Shown here piece after piece: positions 54,148-62,707 of a DNA stretch of 64,000 nucleotides (within the stretch, counting starts at the first letter, position 1; each line of letters opens with the position of its first letter). The notes under the pieces were generated by a model. The model was not told the DNA's origin, ran no database searches, and saw only the letters and a list, made by a program, of their open reading frames with translations. A program made the translations under genes and the position numbers. The DNA is from Calothrix sp. NIES-4105 (GTDB taxonomy: Bacteria; Cyanobacteriota; Cyanobacteriia; Cyanobacteriales; Nostocaceae), in contig NZ_AP018290.1 in NCBI RefSeq assembly GCF_002368415.1, forward strand, positions 8,919,717-8,983,716. Reading direction: 5' to 3'.

Positions 54148-54160
54148 AATATTATTTGAG

Positions 54161-54184
54161 TAGGGTGGGCACTGCCCACCATAC
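54161..54184. repeat. Dispersed palindrome at the lptF/G - smpB junction
   Basis: tagggtgggcactgcccacc is another copy of the palindrome seen at 18152, 25989 and 30520. It lies between convergent genes and may also serve as a transcript end. Confidence 0.75.
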
Positions 54185-54202
54185 CTATTAATACCATACG
54201 TA

Positions 54203-54670
54203 TTAATATCGCTTCATCGCACGTTGCATTTCGCGTTGGTCGTCACGTCGCTTCATATCTTCGCGCTTGTCGTGTAATTTTTTACCTTTACCGAGAGCAA
54301 AGCTAACTTTGACAAGACCACGTTTGAGGTACATTTTCAGGGGTACTAAAGTTAAACCCTGCTGTTCGACTTTACCTACAAGGGTTCTAATTTCTTTACG
54401 ATGCAGCAATAGTTTGCGGGTGCGACGCGGTTCGTGGTTGAAGTACTCGCTACTTTGAGTGTAAGGAGAAATATGTACGTTGATTAGCCATACTTCACCA
54501 TTACGTACTAATGCATAACCATCTTGGAGATTCACTTTTCCCGCGCGGATTGACTTTACCTCTGTCCCCGTCAGTTGAATTCCAGCTTCGTAGGTTTCGA
54601 GGATTTCGTATAAAAAGCGCGCTTGACGGTTGTCGGCAATAACTTTGAAACCTTCACTTTTGTCTTTCAT
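54203..54670 (-). CDS. smpB: SsrA-binding protein
   Basis: A 155-aa protein from ATG 54670 that binds tmRNA and directs it to stalled ribosomes for trans-translation. Conserved blocks are NRQARFLYEILETYEAGIQL, GTEVKSIRAGKVNLQDGYAL, INVHISPYTQ and LLLHRKEIRTLVGKVEQQGL, then the C-terminal basic tail KKLHDKREDMKRRDDQREMQ RAMKRY, which enters the mRNA channel. Complete. No tmRNA gene is visible in the window. Confidence 0.96.
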   Translation of the reverse strand: MKDKSEGFKVIADNRQARFLYEILETYEAGIQLTGTEVKSIRAGKVNLQDGYALVRNGEVWLINVHISPYTQSSEYFNHEPRRTRKLLLHRKEIRTLVGKVEQQGLTLVPLKMYLKRGLVKVSFALGKGKKLHDKREDMKRRDDQREMQRAMKRY

Positions 54671-54939
54671 TAAAAATCTGGCTTGTGTCCTATATATAAA
54701 TAATATTTGAGCGGCTTATGGCTGTAAATTTGTAAATCTTTATCTTTATACTATATATCTACTAGCATAACTAACAAATCGCGAACAGCCTCTAACTGTT
54801 AACAAATAACAATACTCTCAACTTTGTATACCGATAGTACGAGTCATAACTCAAATTAGTTTATGGCTAATGGCTGATTTCCTAAGATAACTAACCCAGT
54901 AAAGTAGGCAGTAACAAGAAAGCGATAGGAACTTTAGCA

Positions 54940-55251
54940 ATGAAACGTCAATTTAACAAAGTCATCGGGGCTAGTGTATTAGCTGCTAGTTTGTCAATTT
55001 TACCTTTATCGATCAGTGCCCAGGCTCAAACTAATACTGGTACTGATAATAATACTGGTTCTTCAACTACAACAACAACTACCGGAACTACTAACGACGG
55101 TACTTACAACAGAGACAACGGTTTTGACTGGGGATGGTTAGGATTACTTGGTTTAGCAGGTTTGGCTGGTCTTGCTGGTAAGAAGCGCGCGGAAGAACCA
55201 ACTCGCTATCGTGACCCCAATGCTGTTGGTGGCACTGGACACCGCGAATAA
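54940..55251 (+). CDS. WGxxGxxG family exported protein
   Basis: A 103-aa protein from ATG 54940. It has a signal peptide (VIGASVLAASLSILPLSISA QAQ), a Thr/Asn/Gly-rich spacer (NTGTDNNTGSSTTTTTTGTT) and then the signature WGWLGLLGLAGLAGLAGKKR followed by a hydrophilic tail. This layout matches WGxxGxxG-CTERM-like small proteins of cyanobacteria, with a single short hydrophobic segment capped by basic residues. The role is unknown. A terminator follows. Confidence 0.82.
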   Translation: MKRQFNKVIGASVLAASLSILPLSISAQAQTNTGTDNNTGSSTTTTTTGTTNDGTYNRDNGFDWGWLGLLGLAGLAGLAGKKRAEEPTRYRDPNAVGGTGHRE

Positions 55252-55287
55252 GTTAGAAATTAAGCATTTGCAATAATCAAATAACTA

Positions 55288-55332
55288 GGGCATTAGCAAC
55301 CATGATAAGTTTTGCTTATGCCCTTTCGCATT
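55288..55332 (+). terminator. Terminator hairpin after the WGxxGxxG gene
   Basis: gggcattagcaa (55288-55299) pairs with ttgcttatgccc (55312-55323) with one mismatch, and tttcgcatttta follows. A 12-bp stem with a T-rich trail 37 bp after the stop makes this the clearest terminator in the window. Confidence 0.7.
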
Positions 55333-55366
55333 TTATCTTTACACAACATTAATTATGGTATGACTA

Positions 55367-55386
55367 CACAGCCTAGGAAGGCTGTG
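55367..55386. repeat. Short palindrome downstream of ictB
   Basis: cacagcctaggaaggctgtg folds into a 7-bp stem with a 6-nt loop. It lies between convergent genes and is of the same class as other cacaggc palindromes in the window (37123, 61372). Confidence 0.55.
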
Positions 55387-55416
55387 CCACAAGTGCGGTG
55401 GTAATAATATTTACTA

Positions 55417-56838
55417 CTAATTTGCTGCAGGTTGGGGGTCGGGTAGTTCTTGGTTGCTTTTGGAAGGTTGTTGTGTCCAATAAGAGGCTACTAAACCTAC
55501 CATTAACCACCATAACGTGTTAATTTCTGGACGATACCAAACTGTATCTACTAAACCGTGACCAAGCATTGCAACGAGTGACCCTATGGCGCCTATTAAC
55601 CATAGTCCATCATTACTATGAGTTTGACGGAATTGTCGTAATTGTAACCAACCAGTGTTAAATGTTACAGTCAAAAACCATAAAAAGACTCCTAAGCCAA
55701 TAAAGCCCATTTCTACGGTTACTTCTAAAATGATTGAGTACGCGCTTAACGCTGTAAAACGTGGTATTTGATACAGAGGATAAACGTGGTTAAACGAAGC
55801 ATGACCTGGGCCAATTCCAATTATTGGACGGTCGCGAATCATTTGAAAGACCGCAGTCCAAACGTTCATTCGGAAGTTATTGCTGCTGTCACCTCGACCA
55901 GCGAAAATACTTACAATTCGTAAACGAAACTCTTCGGATACACCGAAAGCAACGGCAAATAATGCGATGAAGCTACCTAACAGAATTGGTACAAGCCAAG
56001 TTCGCCAAAACCTTGGTAAAAATTCGCTGTACCAATACCGTAGTAGCAACACCACAACAACAGAAGCTATTGCTAACCCAATAAAGCTACCGCGACTATC
56101 AGCAAATCGAAAGCACATTAAGTTGATAACTAGCATTGTTGTAGCTAGCGCTTTACGCGCGATTCCACGCCAAGCAAAAATCGCTATCAAGCTTAAAATT
56201 ATCGCAGGCAGCAAATACCCTGCTAGTAAGTTTGGATTACCTAAATAACTATAAACTCTTGTATTTTTAGAGAGCGGCGATTCTGGGTCAACCCAAGTCG
56301 CCAACTGTGCGGCGCCGAAAAGCTTTTGTCTTACTCCGTACACGCTGACGACGAGCGAGACGAGTAAGTACAAAACAAGCAACCAATTACGAAAAAGTGG
56401 TAATCTAAGTACTCTGGCGCAAAGGGCAAATAGTAATAGATAAAGAGTTAGATTTATGAAGTCGGAAATGGCGTGCTGTCGTACTGGTGAGAAAGTGGTA
56501 GCCAAAAGAGCGACTACCCAGTACATGATTACTAGCAGGTGAATAGGGGTAACGGTTGGAGCGTTTCTATCTGTAGGCTCGTCAGATATTGTTAGAAGAA
56601 GCCAAAAGGCTCCACATGCTCCTAAAAGTACCCCCGTTAACGTGCTTGAAACAAACGGTGTCAGTCCATATACAAAACTAACTAACACAGCAGCAATTGT
56701 TTCTCCCCAGCGCATTAAAGTGCTGGTTTGCTTCCAGGAATGTAGCAGTCCAAACAGTGAATTGTGTAAGTAACTGGTACTAAGATACTGCCGTAACGGC
56801 AAATCAGACAATGTAAATCGTTGCCAAACTAAATTCAT
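55417..56838 (-). CDS. ictB: IctB family membrane protein (O-antigen ligase superfamily)
   Basis: A 473-aa protein with about ten to twelve membrane helices. I chose ATG 56838 (MNLVWQRFTLSD); the frame also opens at TTG 56844. It matches cyanobacterial IctB along its length: FVYGLTPFVSSTLTGVLLGA, TPIHLLVIMYWVVALLATTF SPVR, RVYSYLGNPNLLAGYLLPAI, the Wzy_C-like segment GRGDSSNNFRMNVWTAVFQM and GIGPGHASFNHVYPLYQIPR FTALSAYS. IctB was named for involvement in inorganic carbon accumulation, but the fold is that of O-antigen ligases and polymerases, so a glycan role is possible. It is intact. Confidence 0.9.
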   Translation of the reverse strand: MNLVWQRFTLSDLPLRQYLSTSYLHNSLFGLLHSWKQTSTLMRWGETIAAVLVSFVYGLTPFVSSTLTGVLLGACGAFWLLLTISDEPTDRNAPTVTPIHLLVIMYWVVALLATTFSPVRQHAISDFINLTLYLLLFALCARVLRLPLFRNWLLVLYLLVSLVVSVYGVRQKLFGAAQLATWVDPESPLSKNTRVYSYLGNPNLLAGYLLPAIILSLIAIFAWRGIARKALATTMLVINLMCFRFADSRGSFIGLAIASVVVVLLLRYWYSEFLPRFWRTWLVPILLGSFIALFAVAFGVSEEFRLRIVSIFAGRGDSSNNFRMNVWTAVFQMIRDRPIIGIGPGHASFNHVYPLYQIPRFTALSAYSIILEVTVEMGFIGLGVFLWFLTVTFNTGWLQLRQFRQTHSNDGLWLIGAIGSLVAMLGHGLVDTVWYRPEINTLWWLMVGLVASYWTQQPSKSNQELPDPQPAAN

Positions 56839-56943
56839 AAACAACGTCGCGATATGATTTCACTTCTAGATAGAAGTGCGACTTAATCATAATCCGCATA
56901 GTTCCAAAAAGTTAATAACCGCTGATTGCAAATTGTAAATTGC

Positions 56944-58485
56944 TTATGTATTGCTTGCATCGGCTGTCGCAATTAATGGTAACGATAATACATAGCGGTA
57001 CCCTGATTCCACAGACCCCTGAATCGATATTTGCCCTTTATGAAGCTCTGCAAGTTGGCACGAGAGCAATAACCCTAAGCTTTCGCGCGACATGTGGTTA
57101 GTTGGCCGCTTCAAATCTAAATCACTTGAATTTAAAGAAATAGTGCTATTAGAGACAGGCTCAGAAGATTTATCGACCATAACCGCCAATAACGTATCTT
57201 GGTTATCTAAATTCATATTGTAGTTTTGAGCAATGCTCGTTAATTCGAGCAAAGGCTGCGGGTTCAAGCGGAAATACGGATCAACTTCAGTAATTCCATC
57301 TCCTAGCCAAGGATGTGATACCCATACTGTAATGCCGAGCGTATCTTCTTTGTACGAAACGTGAATCCGCACAATACTACCTGTCGCCGATACCTGAATC
57401 ACACTAAAGATTAAGTGGTATAAAATTTGACGTACTTTATCTTTATCAAGAGGTAAAATACGATTGCGTCCAGGTTCTAGTGAAAGGCGTATATCTTGCT
57501 CACGACGGTTTGCCGCTTCTTCTAGTGTGTTAATAGCTTGTTGGCACAGCATTTCAATATCAACTGGCGCCACGTTTAGGACATTTGTGTTGCTATCCAT
57601 TGCTCCCAACTCAGTAATTTCGTTAACTAGCGAAAGCAAATAACGACCGCTGTGCTGAATAATTTCAAGGTATTCGCGCTGTTTGGTTGTAAGTGGACCG
57701 TAAATTTCGCGCCCTAACACGCTTGCCATTCCCAATACTGAAGTCAGCGGGGTACGTAACTCGTGTGTTAGTTGCGATAATAATTCGAGTTTAAGTTGGT
57801 TTGTTGTGCGGTCGTTTGGAAGCTCTTTGTGTACGATTGGCGCCGTCAGTTTGATTTCTTGGGTGCTAGAGGTAGATTGTGACCAACCAGCATCACTATA
57901 CACTTTTTCGCTCGAAGCTGATTGTAGCAGGCGATTTCTCTCGAATTCACTCATGCTCCAGCGTGCGATGATTTGTAAAAATTCGATATCTCGCGTAGTA
58001 AAACTACGTGGTACCAAGTCCATAACTGCTAGTGTACCTAGACAATTACCATTCGCATCGAATAATGGCGCCCCTAAATAAGCACGAATGCCATATTCTT
58101 TAACAAGCTTGGTTGTTACAAGTTCTAAGCTCGAATATTTATGCGTATCGTTGATAACAACAACTTGTGTACTATCAACAACAGAAGTACAAAAGGACTC
58201 CTTACGGGGTAAAGCTCTGGCTTGTGCAAGTTGGTTCATCAGTCCCAAACGCGATAAACCGACTGCGGATTTAAACCAGTGACGTTCATGGTCAATAAAC
58301 CCTAGTAGTGAGATGGGAGCTTCTAGAAAATGGGCAGCAGTTTGAGTTGCTTCCTCAAATACAGGAATCGTTTCAGGCTGCCTTAGACCAAGCTCAGATA
58401 AGGCTTTGAGACGTTTTTGCTCGTGAAGGTCTGAAGTACTCCAACCTTCTTTTAAACTTAACAATTTATTTTCCGGCTCTAACAT
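56944..58485 (-). CDS. GAF-domain sensor histidine kinase with degenerate ATPase domain
   Basis: A 513-aa protein if started at ATG 58485 (MLEPENKLLSLKEGW); the longer frame from 58566 adds 27 residues without family character. Residues about 30-190 form a GAF domain (VFEEATQTAAHFLEAPISLL, LPRKESFCTSVVDSTQVVVI, GAPLFDANGNCLGTLAVMD). Residues about 230-300 form the dimerisation domain with H-box LTHELRTPL (His near 241). The C-terminal ATPase region keeps KVRQILYHLIFS in place of the N box, but G1/G2 glycine boxes are not recognisable, so kinase activity is questionable. It may act as a redox or light-linked sensor scaffold, by similarity to NblS-like and GAF kinases; this is inference. Confidence 0.8.
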   Translation of the reverse strand: MLEPENKLLSLKEGWSTSDLHEQKRLKALSELGLRQPETIPVFEEATQTAAHFLEAPISLLGFIDHERHWFKSAVGLSRLGLMNQLAQARALPRKESFCTSVVDSTQVVVINDTHKYSSLELVTTKLVKEYGIRAYLGAPLFDANGNCLGTLAVMDLVPRSFTTRDIEFLQIIARWSMSEFERNRLLQSASSEKVYSDAGWSQSTSSTQEIKLTAPIVHKELPNDRTTNQLKLELLSQLTHELRTPLTSVLGMASVLGREIYGPLTTKQREYLEIIQHSGRYLLSLVNEITELGAMDSNTNVLNVAPVDIEMLCQQAINTLEEAANRREQDIRLSLEPGRNRILPLDKDKVRQILYHLIFSVIQVSATGSIVRIHVSYKEDTLGITVWVSHPWLGDGITEVDPYFRLNPQPLLELTSIAQNYNMNLDNQDTLLAVMVDKSSEPVSNSTISLNSSDLDLKRPTNHMSRESLGLLLSCQLAELHKGQISIQGSVESGYRYVLSLPLIATADASNT

Positions 58486-59188
58486 TACTACAGTTACCTT
58501 GATAAGTACTCGATAGTGTATTTCATATAACCAACGACATAACTGGTTATTCCTATTTCTAAGCATTCCCCATTTTTATGCCAGACAAACAATTACGAGC
58601 ATTTTTTTTTAACCATCTCAAGTCCGCGATTCAACGGACTGTTTACTACGAGATAAAATTGCTCTAAACCCTGTAGGACATACTATAAGCGCCTAACACG
58701 CATAATCATTTACAGTCCCAAAATCAAAATCTTAAGGTAAAAAAGTTGCCCACCTAAGCAAAACCCGCGAGATATCTGTATGTTTTGTATGTTTTGATTT
58801 AGTTATATCAATATAATTACGGTAGTAGAATATAAATCGACTTACATTTATACTTATGATTCCAGCATTTGAAATATCATTGTTATTACTGAGGTAGGTT
58901 GGTAAATATATTGTGTTAATTATTAATTATAAACAATACTTTTCGGCTTTTAAAAATGTGAAACAATATCACTCCTAAATCGCGAATTGTTTTGTCCCGT
59001 TTACCTTAGAACAATAAAAATACATCTAATTGCAAAAGAAAAGGCAAATAAAGATAAAGCTTGATAAAAAATTTACAATTCCTTCATGTTAAAGTTTGAC
59101 TGAGTAATTTATGCTCAAGCAAATATAGAGTGCGCTTGATTACAGGGCAGGTAAATAAAAATTTTTGAATTACGATTATTTGAGTAAT
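58486..59188. other. Intergenic region between divergent genes
   Basis: About 700 bp, AT-rich in its right two thirds, with no credible ORF or RNA. Promoters for the kinase and the aminotransferase gene should lie here. Confidence 0.5.
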
Positions 59189-60361
59189 ATGAACGTTAAA
59201 ATTCCTTTTGTAGATTTAAATTTCCAACATCTGCCGATTCAAAACAAAATAAATTCTGCAATTCAGTCTGTACTGCAAGACGGAGATTTTATTCTAGGCA
59301 AAGCGCTGTCTGATTTTGAAAAAGCATTTGCAAAAGCATCGTGTGCAGAATTTGGAATTGGAGTAGCTTCTGGAACGGATGCTATAGCTCTGGGTTTGCA
59401 GGCTTGTGACATTGGCGCCGGGGACGAAGTAATTTTGCCCGCGAACACATTTGTTGCGACTTTAATCGGGGTAATCAGAGCAGGAGCAACCCCGATTCTT
59501 GTTGATTGCGATCCAAAAACAGCATTAATCGATTTAGAAGCGGCAAACAGAGCTGTTACATCAAAAACGAAAGCGATTGTTCCAGTACACTTATATGGGC
59601 AAATGGTTTCACCTTTAGAATTACTAAATTTTGCCCAAAAGCACAACTTATTAATTTTTGAAGATGCAGCGCAAGCGCATTTAGCAACTCGTGACGGATA
59701 TTATGCTGGAGAAGTTGGAACTGCAGCAGCATTTAGCTTTTACCCTAGTAAAAACTTGGGTGCAATTGGTGATGGAGGAATGGTTCTAACGAGTGATGCA
59801 GAAGTCGCGCAAAAAATGACGCGCTTGCGAAATTATGGAGCTTCGTATAAATACTATCACACTGACCCAGGTACAAACAGTCGTCTAGATACACTACAAG
59901 CAGCGGTCTTATTAGAAAAATTACCATATTTAGCCCAATGGAATAGTCAACGTTTTGAGATTGCAAAACTTTATGATTCAGAATTGGCGCCATTGGCATC
60001 AAAAGGAATAGTGCCAATGCAAAATCATAGCGACTCTGGGCATGTATATCACTTATACGTTGTTAAAATTACTGAAGATAGTCCAGTATCTCGCCAAGAT
60101 TTGCAGCAAAAATTTATTGAGGCTGGAATCCAAACAGGTATTCATTACCCTATACCTTGTCACCTTCAGCCCGCTTTTGGTAATCTCGGTTATCAAATTG
60201 GCGACTTCCCACACGCCGAAGCATTAGCAAAACAAATACTATCATTGCCTATGTACCCAGGCTTAACTCCAAGTCAGGTTAAAGAAACAGTAGCAACAAT
60301 TGCATCTGTATTATCTGAACAAGAAGTAGTAGTAGTTAGGAGGGGCGTCGGGGCGGGTTAA
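59189..60361 (+). CDS. DegT/DnrJ/EryC1/StrS aminotransferase
   Basis: A 390-aa PLP-dependent enzyme, ATG 59189 (MNVKIPFVDLNFQHLPIQNK; the TTG at 59165 is an alternative). It has GVASGTDAIALGLQACDIGA, the PLP-contacting FEDAAQAH, and the Lys of SFYPSKNLGAIGDGG (about 188) that forms the Schiff base. Members transaminate nucleotide-linked keto sugars for surface polysaccharides. The last ~10 residues (VVVVRRGVGAG) are read from a dispersed repeat (60338-60410), so the C-terminus is repeat-derived. It precedes the exosortase gene, consistent with surface-glycan work. Confidence 0.9.
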   Translation: MNVKIPFVDLNFQHLPIQNKINSAIQSVLQDGDFILGKALSDFEKAFAKASCAEFGIGVASGTDAIALGLQACDIGAGDEVILPANTFVATLIGVIRAGATPILVDCDPKTALIDLEAANRAVTSKTKAIVPVHLYGQMVSPLELLNFAQKHNLLIFEDAAQAHLATRDGYYAGEVGTAAAFSFYPSKNLGAIGDGGMVLTSDAEVAQKMTRLRNYGASYKYYHTDPGTNSRLDTLQAAVLLEKLPYLAQWNSQRFEIAKLYDSELAPLASKGIVPMQNHSDSGHVYHLYVVKITEDSPVSRQDLQQKFIEAGIQTGIHYPIPCHLQPAFGNLGYQIGDFPHAEALAKQILSLPMYPGLTPSQVKETVATIASVLSEQEVVVVRRGVGAG

Positions 60362-60410
60362 CGTATATCCTGCTTAATAATCAAAATTTAGGTAAACCCG
60401 CCCGTACAGG
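60338..60410. repeat. Dispersed element with cccgcc/ggcggg ends, copy B
   Basis: The run ggggcgtcggggcgggtta to taaacccgcccgtacagg corresponds, in inverted orientation, to 24007-24078. It overlaps the 3' end of the aminotransferase gene and supplies its stop codon. Confidence 0.75.
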
Positions 60411-60447
60411 AGTTAATGAGAGTTCCTTGTTCCCTCACACATATATT

Positions 60448-61338
60448 ATGTATCAACGTCAAGTTAGAACTACAAATCCAACAGAGTTATTCAACTTCGC
60501 CATTATTGGTGTTTTAGCCTTACTTTATGCGCCTATACTTTTACACTGGGTTGATGGTTGGGTTAATAAAAACATTAGTACAGAACACGAGTATTTTAGC
60601 CACGGGTTGATTGGTTTACCTTTTGCTGCATACTTGGTGTGGCAAAATCGCAAATTATGGTACAGACTCCGTACTCGTAATCACCCGCTCGGCGCCATCC
60701 TGCTATTGGTAGGAGCATTTTTTTATATCAATGGCATTACTGAATATGTAAACCTTTCGCTTCCAATTATTCTGACAGGTTTATGCTTATGGCTCAAAGG
60801 TCGAGCTGGATTAAAACTGCAATGGTTTCCTTTGTTACTAGTTTTTTTGGCAACGCCTAATTCATTGCCTTATCTTATCGCTCCGTTTACTATGCCTCTA
60901 CAAAGCTTTATAGCAGGTACGGCTGGTTTTATCTTAAATCAGTTAGGTATGAACGTCATTGTAGATGGTATAAATATATTCGTCGGTGGGCGGATTGTTG
61001 AAGTGGCGCCTTACTGCGCGGGCTTAAAAATGCTATTTACAACTCTATATGTATGTTTGATGTTGCTACATTGGACAGGCGCCATTACCTCACGTCGTAA
61101 GATTGTTTGGTTTCTTGGTAGCGCAGTTGTAATCAGCGTTGGTGCCAATATTATTCGCAACACACTACTAACATTTTTCCACGGTACAGGACAAGAAGGA
61201 TTATTTAAATGGCTGCACGATAGCTGGGGAGGTGACCTCTACTCAGCATTAATGCTGCTATCTCTAGTTCCAGTCTTAAATTGGATTGATAATTATTTCT
61301 CAGAACCACCAGAAACCAGTAAAGAACCCATAACCTAA
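60448..61338 (+). CDS. Cyanoexosortase B
   Basis: A 296-aa integral membrane transpeptidase-like enzyme, ATG 60448 (MYQRQVRTTNPTELFNFAII). It has about eight membrane helices and the exosortase catalytic set: Cys in VAPYCAGLKM (about 190), Arg in ANIIRNTLL (about 237) and His in LHDSWGGD (about 256). Exosortases cut PEP-CTERM tails of exported proteins and anchor or release them. The cyanobacterial B type usually has an associated small protein gene downstream; here a convergent DUF6918 gene lies there instead. No PEP-CTERM substrate is evident in the window. Confidence 0.88.
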   Translation: MYQRQVRTTNPTELFNFAIIGVLALLYAPILLHWVDGWVNKNISTEHEYFSHGLIGLPFAAYLVWQNRKLWYRLRTRNHPLGAILLLVGAFFYINGITEYVNLSLPIILTGLCLWLKGRAGLKLQWFPLLLVFLATPNSLPYLIAPFTMPLQSFIAGTAGFILNQLGMNVIVDGINIFVGGRIVEVAPYCAGLKMLFTTLYVCLMLLHWTGAITSRRKIVWFLGSAVVISVGANIIRNTLLTFFHGTGQEGLFKWLHDSWGGDLYSALMLLSLVPVLNWIDNYFSEPPETSKEPIT

Positions 61339-61371
61339 TTGTGGCAAAGGTCTTGTGGCAAAGGCTTTGTG

Positions 61372-61392
61372 GCACAGGCGTCCCGCCTGTGC
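61372..61392. terminator. Palindrome between exosortase and DUF6918 genes
   Basis: gcacaggcgtcccgcctgtgc has a 9-bp perfect stem with a 3-nt loop, between convergent genes. It belongs to a dispersed palindrome type (compare 37123) and may terminate transcription from both sides. Confidence 0.6.
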
Positions 61393-61416
61393 ATTCAATT
61401 ATTAACCCGATTTCAC

Positions 61417-61854
61417 TTAAGCTTTAGCATACTTTTCAATAACTTTAGCAAAATCTGGTACTGCCTCTTCTACATGCTTTTTAGCTGAACCACGAAGCTT
61501 TTCGTATGTTCCTTTAACTATTTGGCGACTTGACTTTTTGACTCTTTCATCGGTGACACTAAGCAGCGCATCCGCTGTTACAGAACTGCTTGCTACCATA
61601 TGTCCCACTGGGTCGCCTGCCTGTAAACCTTCTTTCCAAATTGGGTCAATTGCTGTTAAACATGATGGCAGAAGTTGTTCTACGGCGCCGTTAATGTATC
61701 CTGGCTTAATTCCTTTAAGGGCGCCGAAAGCAGCTTTCAAAGCCATACCACTTATACCTGACTTGGAAGCAAGCTGCTCCTCAATCATATTGCAGCAGTC
61801 ATTGACAACCATTTCTTTTTTGCCTGAGTTTAAAAGTTCGTTGCTAAGTTCCAT
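61417..61854 (-). CDS. DUF6918 family protein
   Basis: A 145-aa protein from ATG 61854: MELSNELLNSGKKEMVVNDC, then EEQLASKSGISGMALKAAFG, ALKGIKPGYINGAVEQLLPS and DPIWKEGLQAGDPVGHMVAS. This matches a family found in cyanobacteria and actinobacteria (DUF6918 as I recall it). It is helical and soluble, with no known activity. ATG 61854 is 10 bp from a cctctgggtttg upstream stretch; a gagg ribosome-binding site is present on the minus strand. Confidence 0.75.
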   Translation of the reverse strand: MELSNELLNSGKKEMVVNDCCNMIEEQLASKSGISGMALKAAFGALKGIKPGYINGAVEQLLPSCLTAIDPIWKEGLQAGDPVGHMVASSSVTADALLSVTDERVKKSSRQIVKGTYEKLRGSAKKHVEEAVPDFAKVIEKYAKA

Positions 61855-62189
61855 GTTACTCCTCTGGGTTTGATAAACTTCTTTATACTACACAATCCTA
61901 ATGTACTACAGATAACTCTGTATATCCAGAAACTACTTCGTTTTTACTACTATATCCGGACAACGTACTAGACTAAACTACTCGATTTATGTGTTCCTTA
62001 AATACAAGGATTTACAAAATCTTTACCAAATATAGCAAGTATTTTAGTTAACGCAAATAAAAGCATTTGCACCAATACTGATGATTTTATAGTTTTTGTA
62101 ATTTAAAATACTAACTTTAATAAAATAAAATTTTATACATAATCATCGGCACAAATATTTCACAAGAAACGGTATAAAAGTTTGTGCCA
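61855..62189. other. AT-rich spacer
   Basis: About 335 bp of AT-rich sequence without a credible gene. The promoter of the DUF6918 gene should lie at its left end. Confidence 0.5.
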
Positions 62190-62398
62190 CCTCGTATATA
62201 TATAGATTAGGACAAAACGACATCGATACGAATTTACCGCAAGGTTGGGGCTTTAATTTAGAAATTATCGGCACCTTAATTTATCGTGGCGCCATTCGTA
62301 ATAGTGTACCTTCTCAACCAGATAATCAAGAAACTGCTCATCACAAATTTCCTGAAGATGCAAAGCATCCCTTCAAAACCGCAGCTTTTAGCTGGTAA
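62190..62398 (+). pseudogene. Start-less C-terminal gene remnant
   Basis: An open frame without a usable start reads TSYIYRLGQNDIDTNLPQGW, GFNLEIIGTLIYRGAIRNSV and HHKFPEDAKHPFKTAAFSW, ending at TAA 62396-62398. It is too protein-like to be chance but has no identifiable family, and looks like the tail of a lost gene. Confidence 0.4.
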
Positions 62399-62436
62399 CT
62401 CGTAGTATAGGCATTCAGTGCTACAGTATACATTTG

Positions 62437-62462
62437 TAAGGTGGGCTTCGGCCCACCATACA
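62437..62462. repeat. Dispersed palindrome (ggtgggc/gcccacc)
   Basis: gtaaggtgggcttcggcccaccatac is a variant of the palindrome at 18072 and elsewhere, with a TTCG loop. Confidence 0.8.
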
Positions 62463-62542
62463 TTTTGCTATTGTAGTTAGATATATCGGACTTTTGGCAA
62501 AAATTTCTAACAGTAAAAAAGACTACCGTTAAACAATGCTAT

Positions 62543-62707
62543 TTAAGCTTTGTATGATATTATCAAGTCTTGATAAAGCTTTTTTAAATGGTAACTTTTC
62601 ATCCTCAGCCGCGCAATAATTCGCATAGAATACCAATCCTTCTCAATGAAGGAGCTATCTACGCCTAATCCAACAGCTATTATCTTTATAGTTTCTAATT
62701 CAATCAA
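62543..62707 (-). pseudogene. Truncated AbiEii-like nucleotidyltransferase toxin
   Basis: Immediately after the antitoxin stop, a frame from TTG 62707 reads LIELETIKIIAVGLGVDSSF, then IEKDWYSMRIIA. This is the N-terminal signature (x-EKD-W/Y-Y) of AbiEii/DUF1814 nucleotidyltransferases. After about 35 codons the sequence shifts to another frame (AAEDEKLPFKKALSRLDNII) and stops near 62520, so almost all of the enzyme, including the catalytic G-S motif, is gone. The toxin is dead while the antitoxin gene next to it remains open. Confidence 0.65.

Noticed and set aside
54671-54939. tmRNA gene next to smpB
   Set aside because: No tRNA-like ends or tag-coding sequence were seen; the region is only AT-rich spacer.
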